NCBI GenBank assembly: GCA_963682055.1
Contig: OY821750.1
Span: 11,038,501-11,102,500 of the forward strand
DNA from: Primula veris
Taxonomy: Eukaryota > Streptophyta > Magnoliopsida > Ericales > Primulaceae
DNA: 64,000 nt
Direction: 5' to 3'
Shown: positions 46,507 to 57,716 of the stretch, piece by piece
Position numbering within the stretch: the stretch's first letter is position 1
Layout: the number at the start of each line of letters is the position of its first letter
The notes under the pieces: model-generated
The model's database searches: none
What the model was told of the DNA's origin: nothing
What the model saw: only the letters and a program-made list of their open reading frames with translations
Program-made: the position numbers and the translations under genes

Positions 46507-47994
46507 TCATACGTAGTATTTCTTGAGATTCGTCACGTTCCATGAATTCTTTTCTCCTCGGCTATTTTCGAACAGAACGCTTTTGATCTTGTAGGTCGTC
46601 GGGCTTGTTCTTTTGACGATTTCGTATGGGCCTTCCCAGGTAGTGCTCTGTTTGCCATGTATCTCGTTTCTGGTATAGACCGTTACTCGCCGCAACACCA
46701 GCTCTCCTACCATAAATTCCTTGGTCCCTTTCACCCTTTTGTCATAGGTTTGCTTGACGCTTTGCTGGTACTTTGCTAGTGTAAGGGCTGCTATCTCCCG
46801 TTTCTCGTCCAGCATGTCGAGTTCTTCTCTCATTCTTTGCTCATTGTTTCCCTGTTCGACTAACGTTGTTCGGAGTGTGGGTAGCCCGATTTCTGTCGGT
46901 ATGATGGCCTCGACACCATATGCTAGGCTGAACGGGGTCTCTTTGGTGCCCGCATTTGGCGTTGTTCGGCATGACCACAAGACGTTGAGTAGTCGCTCGG
47001 GCCATCTTCCCTTTGCTTGTTCCAGGGTTGTCTTGATGCCATCTAGTATTGTTCGGTTTGACACCTCAGCTTGCCCGTTGCCCTGTGGATATGTCGGCAT
47101 TGAATAAAACTTCCGGATGCCTAGTTCTTCATACCATAGCTGCAGGTTGGCATCTTTGAACTGGGTTCCGTTGTCGGCGACTATAGCGTATGGTATACCG
47201 AACCTGGTGATGATGTATTCCCAGATGAATTGTTTAACGTTGCTGACTTTGATTTCCCGGAGGGGTTTAGCTTCGACCCATTTGGTGAAGTAATCTATTG
47301 CGACGATTAAGTATTCCACGCTGCCTGGTTCTCTTGGAAGTTTACCGACCAAATCGATTGCCCATTGTGCAAAAGGCCACGGAGCCGATACTGGGGTCAT
47401 CATGGACGATGGAAGCTGAGGTATTTTGGCGAATCTTTGACACTTGTCGCATCTTTGTACGTAGATGTCGGCGTCTTTCTTGATATAGGGCCACCAATAA
47501 CCTTGTGTGATAGCCTTGTTAGCGAGGGACCTCCCCTTGATGTGTGCTCCGCATGATCCTTCGTGGATTTCCTCCAAGACTGGCTGTTGCAGCTCGGGCC
47601 GGACGCACAGAAGGTGGGGTCCGCGATAACTAGATTTGTACAGCCTATCGTCTTCGGATAGCCAGAACCGAGGGGCCTTTCTTGTGATTTTCAACGCTTT
47701 TATCTTGTTTGTCGGGAGCGTCCCGTTTCGCAGATAGTGCATCATGTTGTCCATCCATCCTAGTTCGTATTGTATTGACGTGATTCGGTCTATCCTTCTA
47801 TTTATGCTCGGGGTTTCCAGAAGTTCCACTGTGATTGACCGAGTGTTGGCTAACGCTAATGTCGAAGCTAGGGTTGCTAATGCGTCGGCATGGGCGTTCT
47901 CGGTGCGATTAATTCTGATTAATTCGCACTGTTCGAACATGGCCATTATACTCTGGACTTTCTCTTGGTAGAGGATCATCCGGTCGTCCTTGGC
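46507..47994 (-). CDS. Gypsy integrase and end of the second RNase H
   Basis: The zinc-binding HHCC part is HEGSCGAH, then GYWWPYIKKDADIYVQRCDKC. The catalytic D,D-35-E residues lie in AIDLVGKLP, VADNGTQF and PQGNGQAEVSNRT. A C-terminal SH3-like part follows (GELVLRRV, then WEGPYEIVKRT) and ends NVTNLKKYYV. The first residues complete the second RNase H (AHADALATLAS). The frame is open for about 490 codons. It is separated from the upstream RNase H only by a TAA (about 47995), most likely from CAA in the family pattern GEYQAKD. This enzyme inserts the cDNA. Confidence 0.9.
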   Translation of the reverse strand, partial: AKDDRMILYQEKVQSIMAMFEQCELIRINRTENAHADALATLASTLALANTRSITVELLETPSINRRIDRITSIQYELGWMDNMMHYLRNGTLPTNKIKALKITRKAPRFWLSEDDRLYKSSYRGPHLLCVRPELQQPVLEEIHEGSCGAHIKGRSLANKAITQGYWWPYIKKDADIYVQRCDKCQRFAKIPQLPSSMMTPVSAPWPFAQWAIDLVGKLPREPGSVEYLIVAIDYFTKWVEAKPLREIKVSNVKQFIWEYIITRFGIPYAIVADNGTQFKDANLQLWYEELGIRKFYSMPTYPQGNGQAEVSNRTILDGIKTTLEQAKGRWPERLLNVLWSCRTTPNAGTKETPFSLAYGVEAIIPTEIGLPTLRTTLVEQGNNEQRMREELDMLDEKREIAALTLAKYQQSVKQTYDKRVKGTKEFMVGELVLRRVTVYTRNEIHGKQSTTWEGPYEIVKRTSPTTYKIKSVLFENSRGEKNSWNVTNLKKYYV

Positions 47995-49722
47995 TTAGTA
48001 TTCACCAGTAGCCTGGTTGACGATTAGCATGGAGTCGGAGCTAGCAATCAAGTGGGTGCATCCGAGGGATCGGGCGATGAGCATACCATTGATCATGGCT
48101 TCATATTCCGCCTCGTTGTTAGTAGCTCGAAAGCCCAATTTGATGCTTTTCTCGATGATCGCCCCTTCTCTGGACTTGAGAACGATGCCTGCTCCCGATC
48201 CATCCTTGGTGGACGATCCGTCGACATGTATCTCCCAGTGCGACTGTGGTGAAATGGTCAGGGGCTCGTCATAACCTTCGGTGAACTCGGCGACGAAATC
48301 AGCCAACACCTGTCCCTTTATGGCGTGTCGGGGTGCGAATTCAATATGAAATTGGGATAGCTCGACCCCCCATGCTGCCACCCGACCGCTGATATCCGTC
48401 CGTCGAAGGGACTCCTTGACATGGAATTTCGTGTAGACTTGGACTTTGTGAGCTATGAAGTAGTGTGGTAGTTTCCGGGTAGCAACGACCAACGCCAAAC
48501 ACAACTTCTCCAACTGTAGGTAGCGTGTTTCGGCCTCGACCAAAGTCTTGCTGATGAAGTAGATAGGAAATTGTTCGCGTCCTTCTTCCCTTAGGATGAC
48601 TGCGCTCACGGTTGTAGTAGAAACTGCTAGGTAGCAGGCCAGAATATCTCCTTTACTCGGCCTCACTAGCAGGGGCAGCGCCCTTAGATACTCTTTGAGG
48701 TTGTTGAATGACGCCTCACACGCCGGGTCCCATACAAACTTTTTATCCTTCTTGAGGGTCTCAAAAAATGGTCGCCCCTTATCTGCGGATCGACTGATGA
48801 ACCTGCTCAGTGCGGCCATCATCCCCATGAGCTCTTGCACCTGCTTCTTATTCTTTGGTGCTGCTAGGTTTTGCAGAGCCGTTATCTGGTCGGGGTTAGC
48901 CTCTATTCCTCTTTGGCTGACCATGTGCCCCAAAAACTTCCATTTGCTGATGCCGAATGCGCATTTGCTAGCATTAAGCTTTAGTTTGTGCCCACCCAAC
49001 ATTTGGAAGACGTCTTTAATGTCCTGGAGGTGGGAAGTGGCCCTTTCGCTCTTGACGACCATGTCGTCTATGTACACTTCCATTGTCTTCCCTATATGCT
49101 TTTGGCATACCTTCGTTATCATCCTTTGGTATGTCGCTCCCGCATTTCATAGGCCGAACGGCATAACCGTATAGCAATAGTTTCCCAAAGGCGATATGAA
49201 CGAGGTCTTTTCTTGATCTTCGGGGGCAAGGGGGATTTGATGATATCCCGAGTATACGTCGAGGAAGGTCATCCTTTCCGCTCCAGCCATGGCGTCCACC
49301 AGTTGATCAATCCTTGGTAGGGGGAATGGATCCCTCGGGCAGACTTTATTCAGATTGGTAAAGTCTATACAGACTCTTTCCTTCCCGTTATTCTTTGGGA
49401 CAACGACAGGATTGGACAACCACTTCGGGTAGAACACTTCCCGTATTGCTCCTGCTTCCAACAACTTTCGGACTTCAGCAATTATAGCCGCTCTGTGCTG
49501 GACGGACACCTTCCGGCTCCTTTGAGCGATGGGCTTGTACTCGGCATTTATGCTGAGGTGGTGGCATGCTGTTTTCGGATCTAGACCGGGCATGTCTTTG
49601 GGGCTCCAAGCGAACTTATCGATATTGTTGAAGAGGAACGCTTCTATCTCCTTGGATTCCTCTTTAGGAAGGCTATCTCCGATGAGGAAGTAATGCTCCT
49701 CATCCGTATCCGGGATATACAC
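47995..49722 (-). pseudogene. Gypsy reverse transcriptase, RNase H and second (aRNH) RNase H
   Basis: RT motifs are intact: VCIDFTNLNKVCPRDPFPLP, motif A TFLDVYSGYHQIPLA, then MPFGL and YIDDMVVKS. Directly after MPFGL a TGA (about 49145) replaces the lysine of the usual LKNAGATYQRM. The first RNase H follows (YFISKTLVEAETRYLQLEKL). A second, archaeal-type RNase H has IHVDGSSTKDGSGAGIVL, NNEAEYEAMINGM and SSDSMLIVNQATGEY. This dual RNase H is the hallmark of the Tat lineage. A TAA ends the frame at 47995. Confidence 0.9.
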
Positions 49723-49743
49723 CTTCCGGAGTATTTCTCCGAC

Positions 49744-50322
49744 TTATTCTTCAACAACCCTCTCGGCTCGTGCTATTTGGTCGATCAGCTTCCCTGCGCT
49801 CGTGGGCTGTTCGACAACTACGAGTTGTCTCTTCAACGTAGCGGTGATGTCTTCACAGCGTCTTGAATCTTCCTGACATCCTCGGGCTGTCTTGATCTCC
49901 CCCTTGGCATTAGGGTATTTCACCTTCTGGTGGTACGTGGAAGGTATCGCCCGCATAGCATGAAGCCACGGTCGGCCCAAGATCGCATTGTGTCCGAAAT
50001 TATCATTGACCACCAAGAATTCCACGGGGATAGATACGGATCCCGTGGTAACATTTAGGACGATCTTTCCCAACGGCTTAGTTGTCTCAGAGATGAACCC
50101 GATCAGTGTGACGTCAGTGGCCTGTAGATCTTGCAATTTGAGCTCCATTTTGTCGAAGAGCTCTTTGTACATGATATCACAAGAGGCTCCTTGGTCAACA
50201 AGCACCCTGCTGACGGTGTCTATGCCGATCTGGACGCGCAGGTTAATGGCATCCTCGTGAGGGTATATCACCCCTTCTTCATCAAGATCTGAGAAAGAAA
50301 TGGGTGGGTGTCTCTGCGGCAT
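49744..50322 (-). CDS. Gypsy aspartic protease
   Basis: Protease of the retropepsin type, which cuts the polyprotein. The active-site loop is VLVDQGASCDIMY, where most relatives have VDxGSS. The flap and second loop are seen in NDNFGHNAILGRPWLHAMRA. The frame starts at MPQRHPPISFSDLDEEGV and ends RVVEE at a TAA (49744), beyond which RT continues in the same frame (VGEILRKVYIPDTDEE). The TAA is therefore probably a late change. It lies in a different frame from gag. Confidence 0.85.
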   Translation of the reverse strand: MPQRHPPISFSDLDEEGVIYPHEDAINLRVQIGIDTVSRVLVDQGASCDIMYKELFDKMELKLQDLQATDVTLIGFISETTKPLGKIVLNVTTGSVSIPVEFLVVNDNFGHNAILGRPWLHAMRAIPSTYHQKVKYPNAKGEIKTARGCQEDSRRCEDITATLKRQLVVVEQPTSAGKLIDQIARAERVVEE

Positions 50323-50360
50323 GCACTGCCGTTTTGAGATCGACGCCTGCGAAGCTTTAG

Positions 50361-52435
50361 CTACTTACCCGAAGTGGGCCAACTGCCTTTGTTGGGATCG
50401 ATCCCCCCGGTGCTCTTGGGCCTAGACAAGTGGACAACGTTGATCGTTTTGCCTTGTCGGTTATCCGTTCCTTTGATGACTAGCTGCTTGCCTTTGTCCC
50501 TGGCACCTTTGATGAATTTGTTGAGCAACCCCGCGTCTCCCCACGCGTTCATCTTCCAGCGCAGGTGTCGGCAATGCTCGGTGAGATGGTCGTGATCCTC
50601 GTGATAGGCGTAGAAGAGATTGGTGTCTCTGGAATCAGGGGGGAATGGATTGGTTCGGGTCGGGAATACCAGCTTTCTCTGCATATATCCTTTAGGATAT
50701 CTTCGGCCGACAGGTTGAAAGAGTACTTCAACTCGACCGGTTCATAACGCCTCTGGCGTTCTCTTTCTGGCCCCCGACCTTGCTGAGGTAGTCTGGGTGG
50801 CATTGGATAGGCAATTCGGAGCGGCTTGGGCTCGGGCTCTACGGGTCTGTATTCCCTACGCTGAACCTCGGGACCCTTGTCCCGTTTGGATTGGGGGACT
50901 GGTTCCCCATGATTGTTCTTGGCTCTCTTGCGGTCCACCTGCGCTTCCCAGACCATCTCTCTTCTTGGTGCAGCCCGGTTGAGGACTCGCATCTCTTCAT
51001 TCTTATCAGTAAGGTGGGTGCAATAGGCCAGAAGGGCGTCAGTGGTCGGAAAATTCTTGGCGATGAATTTCCTTCTCGCCCAATAGCCGCTGGGGATAAA
51101 GTTGATGAAGTTCTGGATGGCTATGTTATTGGCATACAGCGGGATTTGGTTCGCCACGTCGATGAAGCGTATGCAGTAGTCCTGGAGCCTCTCATTGGGC
51201 AACATAGCCATTTTTAGAAGGGTTTCAATGTTAACCTTCTTCTTCCTATGAGCGGCATATCGGGTAGAATATGCACGGAGGAGCTCAGCTCAGCTTCGTA
51301 TGGATCCCCGTGGTAGATTATGATACCACGACGACGCCTCCTGACCCAAGCTGTTCTTAAAAATTTTGCACATCAGTGCACTGTCGTCACTCCACAACTC
51401 CATTCTTGTTTTCTAATGTCGGAGGTGATCGATGGGGCAGCTCCTTCCATCATATAGTCTGAATTCGGGGATGACAAACCCCACAGGATTACGGTACCGA
51501 GTTATCTGATCGGTACATGGAGTCTCCTGGCACACGTCCCAAGCCTGTTGGAACGCTTCATCCGGTGCCGGGTAGTGAGGGGCATATCCCCCATAGGGGT
51601 GTTGTGGATAGTAACCGACTATGACCCTCTGGTCGCCGTTCCTCCCGTCGTTCCGATTTTTGTCGAAGTCGGGTAGAGGAGGTGCACCTTGGTGACCGTA
51701 GACCGTCGGGGTTATCCTCGGGACGGGTTCTCATTGTCTTGGTGTCCTCGTATCATGAGGTCGGCCCGTCGCTGCCATCGCTGCTCGGCAAGCAGAATCT
51801 TCCGCTTCACGTCGAGAGTCTGTTTGCGTGTGGGTCGGTTGGATGGGCGGTATCATGATGCCGGCCGCTGCCATGGCCGACATGCAGGCCTCTAACTGGG
51901 TTTGTAGCAGGGCATTACGTTTTTTTACGGCCCGTGCCAGTGCGGCCGTAGTCCTATCTTGTCGGAGAGGGGTTTGTAGTTCCACAGTGTACGGCGTAAT
52001 TATCCGCGGTGTGAGGGGCGGATATGAGACTACCTGTTCTAGTACGGGGTCGTGGGCTTCGTTCGTTTGAAAACGAACCCGTTGGGGACTGGAGTTGACC
52101 AAGGCTGCTGGCTGAGGGGCCTTTGAACTTGGCCCTGCATTATTGGGATGGCGGTTGTCTGGCAAGAGTGTCCCCATATGCCTAGTCACGGATGGCACTC
52201 GTTCCGCATCCGTGTCCGTAGGGTTTTCGTCGACAAGACCGTCGACATGAGGGGGATGGTCGGTTTGTTGTTCTGTTTGGACGTTAGAGACGGTAAGTCG
52301 AGATCCAACCTGAAGCGCTTCGTAGCGGTCTCTGATGTTGAGGAGATGCGCTAACACGTCTTTGTGGACTGGGATTTCCTGGTTTGTCGATGTGCCTACT
52401 TCCTCTGAGCGAGTTTCTTCGTTGGTATTTGCCAT
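50361..52435 (-). pseudogene. Gypsy gag, broken by stops and frameshifts
   Basis: I chose the ATG at 52435 (MANTNEETRSEEVG), 60 nt after the primer-binding site; the frame is open through that site into the LTR but has no Met in between. The N-terminal part is hydrophilic. The conserved gag core reads FVIPEFRLYDGRSCPIDHL, WSDDSALMCKIFKNSLG, ASSWYHNLPRGSI and RLQDYCIRFIDVANQIPLY. Stops follow DHLRH (TAG) and GSIRS (TGA), and frames shift near 51730 and 50600. The end has FYAYHEDHDHLTEHCRHLRWK, a histidine/cysteine motif typical of plant gypsy gag, then GLLNKFIKG. It closes at TAG 50361. Confidence 0.85.
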
Positions 52436-52496
52436 TTGTTGCTCGTCTGGTGGAACGTTGGTGTTCGATTTCGAAGCTAGTTGGGAACTAGATGAG

Positions 52497-52513
52497 TCCC
52501 GGAGACGGCACCA
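52497..52513 (-). promoter_or_regulatory. Primer-binding site of the gypsy element
   Basis: On the minus strand TGGTGCCGTCTCCGGGA begins two bases after the LTR end (GGCTTTATCA|AA). Position and the TGG start fit a tRNA primer-binding site. I do not name the tRNA. Confidence 0.75.
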
Positions 52514-52515
52514 TT

Positions 52516-53071
52516 TGATAAAGCCATAACTTTGGTCGGTGATGTTAGGCTTTTCAACAATGATATTATTATGGATTGACAATAAACGATGAACACTTCT
52601 TGATCTTTATTCTTATTCGGCAATTGCCATTGTTCGGAGTACAATTCTATTACTATATTTATGCTCGGATTCGCTGTTTGATCCTGAACGTGATCTTTCT
52701 CTTCTCTTCGGTGCTCGTTTTTCTGCCTTGGCTCGGTTAGGCTATTGATGTGATACGTTCTGACAAGTTTTTATCTTTTCTCTCCTTCTCTCTATATTTT
52801 TGAGGTATATTTTCTGGTCCTTCTTTTAGGCGGGATACTGGGCTATTTATAGGCAATTATGCCTCCTAGGATGTTGACAAATGTCTCCATCTCATGAGAT
52901 TTTTCAGACATGGGTCCCTAATTAAGTGGGCTTGGGGTTTTAGTGATATCCACTCTTATTCTCAAAGAAAAGCATGTGATAACCCACTCAAGCATTGGAT
53001 ATTTCCCTATGATGGGTGGGTCAATTCGTACCCGAATAGATATATTCGGATCCAATTTTTATGTTCTATCA
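52516..53071 (-). repeat. 5' LTR of the gypsy element
   Basis: 556 bp, paired with 40044-40597. The primer-binding site lies on its inner side and the TGAAG duplication with intact host gag on its outer side. Confidence 0.92.
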
Positions 53072-53530
53072 TGAAGTAACTTGGAATGCAGTGATTGATG
53101 GCTCGGAAGCACCAACCGTAAAGGATGAAAAAGGAGTTGAGACATTGGTTCCAGAACCCAAATGGTTCACAAACCAGAGAAAAGAAGTTCAATGCAAATT
53201 CCAAGGCCTTAAATGCAAATCTTCAATTGTAAAAAATATTACAACTTTTACTCTTATCTTTAGTGTATTCTAAGTAAAGAAATTTGGTATATTTTAGTAG
53301 TTAATTTTGAAGGAACATCAAAAGGAATCCAATGTAGATAGTGTAAATGATGTGAGCATATTCAATATGAGTGTATTCGTACCTTAAAAAAAACAAAGCT
53401 GCTAGAGATGCTATTCTAAGTTATATCAGTGATTCTTGAAATGATAGTGTAAGTGAAGTTAATAATAATGCTTGTTTAATGGCTAAAACCCACCGTTTAG
53501 TTCTAAATTCTTCAATGATATTGAGTCAAA
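53072..53530 (+). pseudogene. Copia gag remnant, right part
   Basis: Resumes the gag interrupted at 40043. VTWNAVIDGSEAPTVKDEKG, then VPEPKWFTNQRKEVQCKF, then a decayed stretch, then a zinc-knuckle relic (GIQCR, stop, CK, stop, CEHIQYEC) and KKNKAARDAILSYISDS with SEVNNNACLMAKT. This matches copia (SIRE-like) gag with its CCHC knuckle. At least three stops are present. No pol follows. Confidence 0.75.
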
Positions 53531-54060
53531 AGTATTTTCGGTCAATAGTCTCCTCAATTGGATAGATTAGCATATAATGAATTTTAATGAATGAACCATG
53601 TGCTTTTGAATTGAAGTGGGTTTCCCCAATAGTTCTAAACTATTAAATATAGCGATAAACAGTTCAACAGGAATCCAACGTAGATAATGAATTGATTGTT
53701 GCAATAATTTTCATGAAAAGATATGCCAAAAAATAGTGATGTATGAATCCAAATTTTCATAAGGAAAATGCCGTGATAAAAGTAATAGATTTATCTCAAA
53801 TCATCTAGATATGTGAGTAAATATATAATATATAATCCAATGTATTAATTAAATTGTTCATTTATGCAGACTGTTCATTTATGTAGCATGCTTTTATGTA
53901 GCAGGTCTCTTAAAAATAATTTGTTTCTTTTTAGTATTTCCTTTCATTAAATTTCTTGCTTCCTTTTGGAGTTTATTCAGATTTCGGTATATTGGTATTT
54001 TTATGTTTGAGAGTTTATTGTTAAGTTACGAGTAACTTTTATGCGGATCCGGTCTACCAT
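53531..54060. other. AT-rich DNA, no gene seen
   Basis: A short phrase, AGGAATCCAACGTAGATAATG (about 53660), repeats the gag knuckle region at 53325, perhaps from the same copia. Nothing else is supported. Confidence 0.35.
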
Positions 54061-54128
54061 ATAATATTAATGGCGTGATGTGACAACTCAATAATTAAAA
54101 TACATGTGAAAAAAAATGTAGGAATTGA

Positions 54129-54850
54129 GTTTAATATCAATAGTAAACAATTAAATTACACAAGTTGTATTCCCAACAACACTAACTCACGGGATTTTCT
54201 CATCCCGTCATCTGCCATAACCGTTCTTTATGTATTAAATATAATTAAATGCTAATTTTTAGAATTTATTCATTCATAAATTAAGTTTACAATAAATTAA
54301 GTTTACAATGAAAATTAAGTTAAAAGAACATAAATACTGATTAAATAAGAAATAAAATTTTAAACCCATTGATATTGAAACTTAACCTTATATATGTTTT
54401 TTTTAAAACGAACATACTAAAACCCAATGCATATTAGTGAACCCTAATATAAATACCCTAAAGTTAATTAAAACTAAAAAAAAAAACAAAAAAAAACTAC
54501 CATTAATGTTGTTTTTAAAAAATTAACGACCTTTACATATACAACTAATAATGAAAGATAAAATTATTTATGATAAAGTTTAATATATTAAATCTCACCG
54601 ATTTTTTGTTTACAAAAGAAAATAAACACTATTTTTTGCTATGGAGAATTTAAATTACAAAATTTAATGGTCTCATACCATAAAAAATATAAAAATAATA
54701 GAAGTTATTTAATTATAATAATTAAAAGAAAGGTGGGTTGATGAATTTGATGATTATTGTCGGTTACAGAGATGGAGTTTTGTTAGAGAGAGAAATAATA
54801 ATGGCGAGATTTAATGAATTTTAAATGTTTAATTCAATGTATGAGTTGTA
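54129..54850 (+). repeat. 720-bp direct repeat, copy A
   Basis: Begins TTTAATATCAATAGTAAACA and holds CTAACTCACGGGATTTTCTC, then ends ATTCAATGTATGAGTTG. Partner at 55892-56620. Confidence 0.88.
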
Positions 54851-55019
54851 TTCAAATATTCAATACAGACAATGACAGCCTCATTACATATTATTAGTTT
54901 ACTACTCCATTATTTATAACCAAGTGGACATAGGCGTAAGTATTGTATGCGATAAAATGAACAATTAATGGAATCAATACAACTCTTTGGAGAAAGAATA
55001 TACCGATTCCATCTGTCTA

Positions 55020-55543
55020 GGGCTGTAAATGAACGAGGTAGGAGATCCATCATAAGTTGTTTTTTTGGAGCTTACCCTAGGAGAGTTAAAAAAGGGTCCG
55101 CAACGTACGGAGCGAACCTATCAGAGTTTTGTTCGTGATTGGGTCGTTTGTTTAGTAGGTTTGCTCGTGTTTGGTTGGTGTTCGTGATGAACTTCTGAAA
55201 TCGTGTTTGTGATTGTTTGTTAAAAATAAATATTATTCGTGATCGTGATCGTGTTCGGTTCGTTCGTTCGTTAACATGTTTTTTTTTATAAACCTAAATA
55301 TATATATATCTACTCCAAATTTTGAACCAAAAAAAAACATCATTGAAAATGTAAATGAAATGATAGAATATGGTTAAAATTTTAAAAATAATATGTATAT
55401 GTGTACATATGTCTCTGTCTCTCTATATGTATATGTATATGTGTTTATATAAATATTAATATAACATTAATAATATTTAATCTAACGGATATTTAATCAA
55501 CACTCGATCACTAACTCTTCTCTCCATTTACAGCAAATCTCAT
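55020..55543. mobile_element. hAT-like element remnant
   Basis: TAGGGCTGTAAATGAACGAG on the left and CATTTACAGC near 55540 on the right are inverted relatives of the common plant hAT end. The interior has GTTCGTGAT and TTCGTTCGTTCG repeats. Flanking duplications match poorly, so borders are tentative. Confidence 0.35.
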
Positions 55544-55581
55544 TGTCTAAATTAAAGGCCATATATTGAAATCGCAATTAT

Positions 55582-55763
55582 CACTAAAAAAAGAAATGTC
55601 AGTTTATCATCAAAACGTCTGTTGCTAAACTGATGGTAAAATACGTGTCGCTAAATTTAGCAACAATTTTTGTTCCTAAAATGTAGCTAAAATTTAACGA
55701 CACTCATTTTACCAACAGATTTCAAAAAGTAAACTGTTAATGTATTAATTTTTTCTTGTGGTG
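55582..55763. mobile_element. Small CACTA-like MITE
   Basis: Starts CACTAAAAAAAGAAATG and ends TTTTTTCTTGTGGTG, an imperfect inverted pair (CACTA.../CACCACAAGAAAA). TGTCGCTAAATTTAGCAAC-type inverted motifs fill the inside. Flanks TAT and TAC could be a 3-bp duplication with one change. Confidence 0.45.
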
Positions 55764-55891
55764 TACATTGATGGCTTGGTAACCGTATAGATTGATGGAA
55801 AGCATGTATTTACATGGGTAATTTCAAAGTAGTTAATAACCGACTTTGAGTTATATACGGGTGCATCACATGCGTGCTCGCATTGGAAGTG

Positions 55892-56620
55892 GTTTTAATA
55901 TCAATAGTAGACAATTAAATTACACAAGTTTTATTCCCACTAACACTAACTCACGGGATTTTCTCATCCCATCATCTACCATAACCGTTCTTTATGTATT
56001 AAATATAATTAAATGCTAATTCTTAGAATTTATTCATTCATAAATTAAGTTTACAATGAAAATTAAGTTAAAGGAACATAAATACTGATTAAATAAGAAA
56101 TAAAATTTTAAACCCATTGATATTGAAACTTAAACTTATATATGTTTTTTTTTAAAACGAACATACTAAAGCCCAATACATATTAGTGAACCCTAAAATA
56201 AATACCCTAAAGTTAATTAAAACTAAAAGCTAAAAAAAAAAACTACCATTAATGTTGTTTTTAAAAAATTAATGACATTTACATATACAACTAATAATGA
56301 AAGATAAAATTATTTATGGTAAAGTTTAATATATTAAATCTCACAGATTTTTTGTTTATAAAAGAAAAGAAACACTATTTTTTGCTATGGAGAATTTAAA
56401 TTACAAAATTTAATTGTCTCGTCCTGTAAAAAACATAAAAATAACATAAAAATAGTAGAAGTTATTTAATTATAATAATTAAAAGAAAGGTGGGTTGATG
56501 AATTTGATGATTATTGTCAGTTACAGATATGGAGTTTTGTAATCAAGGAGAATAAAGAGAGAGAAGAATAATGGTGGCGGGCATTAATGAATTTTAAACG
56601 TTTAATTCAATGTATGGATT
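55892..56620 (+). repeat. 720-bp direct repeat, copy B
   Basis: Matches 54129-54850 with scattered changes and a short repeated ACATAAAAATA insertion (about 56440). Confidence 0.88.
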
Positions 56621-56689
56621 GCATTCTATTTATATGCATAATTGACAAATGTATCTCAATTATTGGGTTGCCACGCCACGTCATTAATC

Positions 56690-57715
56690 TGATGTGATAG
56701 GACGGGTCTACATAAGATTTTGTTAGAATTATTTTTGTAGCAAATTGTAACGCCAAGGGTAGTCTAATATTTTTATAGCAAATTGGAAGGTCGAGGGTAT
56801 TCCTAATTTATGTTTGAGACTTTCTCATTGGTTGGAAATCTGCAACAGGGTGGTATATCTATATGTTGTAGAACTAAATTTTTTTTTACTAACATGTTAT
56901 TAGCAACCAATTCTCTTATTACTTTTTAAACTAATTTTAAAGTTCATTTTCTAGTGTATTTGTTGTTTTAATTAAGAGAGTTTCTTGTTATAACAGGTGA
57001 GATGTTATTTTCTGGCGGTAAGTACACACATATACTTATTAAGTAGTGCCGATGAAATATCATTGTTAAGTTTATTCCTCCTTTTTGTAGTTTTTTCTTT
57101 TATAATTTGTAACATTTTTGCTTTCTGATTTTGTAGACAAAATTAAATTGAATAAAGTTGGACACCTCACTCGTGTGTCACCTTACTAGTATAAAATATA
57201 AATTTCTCATTCTAGGTTTTTCAGTTAAAACCTTTTTCTTTCTAGTTGCACGAGTCATATAACGAGGGAAATTAAAGATGATACATTGACTTCCCAAATC
57301 CTAACAGGTTCAAGCTGCGATATCAGCATAGCCCTGCCCAATTGATGATGACGAACGTTGTTTGGAGGTAATAGGACCACTAAAGAAAGAGAGGTGGACT
57401 ACGGCATAGATAGAGTTGGTATACACTCCGATAGGAAGGATTTAAAGGATCATCACTGATGTTGACTACATCAAGACTAACCGGTTATGAAGAAAACAGA
57501 GTTGAGATAGACAATGACGAATTTGTTATAAATCTTCTTAGTTGTTAGTTGGATGTTACCACTTACCACTGCCATTGAAAACAAGTCTAAAATTTAGATA
57601 TATCTTTTGGTTTTCGAAATTTAGTACATAAGCCATATAGTTTTTCTAGTTTTTGAAAGTTTGTAAATAAGTTGGATAGTTATTTTAGTTTTTAAAAGGC
57701 TGTATATATATTTTT
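56690..57715. other. AT-rich DNA, no supported gene
   Basis: A slightly GC-richer stretch at 57240-57540 (AGGACCACTAAAGAAAGAGAGG) has no open frame that I recognise. Confidence 0.35.
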
Positions 57716-57716
57716 G

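Larger units (their letters stand above)
40044..53071 (-). mobile_element. Ty3/gypsy retrotransposon, Tat lineage, Retand-like, 13 kb
   Basis: LTRs at 40044-40597 (3') and 52516-53071 (5') start TGATAAAGCC and end TTCTATCA on the plus strand, with terminal inverted TGATA/TATCA. Target duplication TGAAG lies at 40039-40043 and 53072-53076. Coding order on the minus strand is gag, aspartic protease, RT, RNase H, second RNase H, integrase. Integrase after RT marks Ty3/gypsy. The second RNase H, great length, 3' tandem repeat and antisense coding block mark the Tat group, most like Retand. Stops in gag and pol make it defective, yet most motifs are intact and the LTRs differ at only about ten positions by eye, so the insertion is fairly recent. 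Confidence 0.92.
54067..56687. mobile_element. TIR element with an internal 720-bp direct duplication
   Basis: The left end TTAATGGCGTGATGTGACAAC...CAATAATT (54067-54108) is matched inverted at 56646-56687 (CAATTATTGGGTTGCCACGCCACGTCATTAA), about 42 bp with a few differences. Inside, 54129-54850 and 55892-56620 are direct repeats of each other, separated by about 1 kb that holds a hAT-like and a CACTA-like insertion. No transposase. A Mutator-like non-autonomous element is plausible but unproved. Confidence 0.5.

Noticed and set aside
46754..48274. Plus-strand frames opposite gypsy pol
   Set aside because: Shadows of the conserved integrase and RNase H frames on the minus strand.
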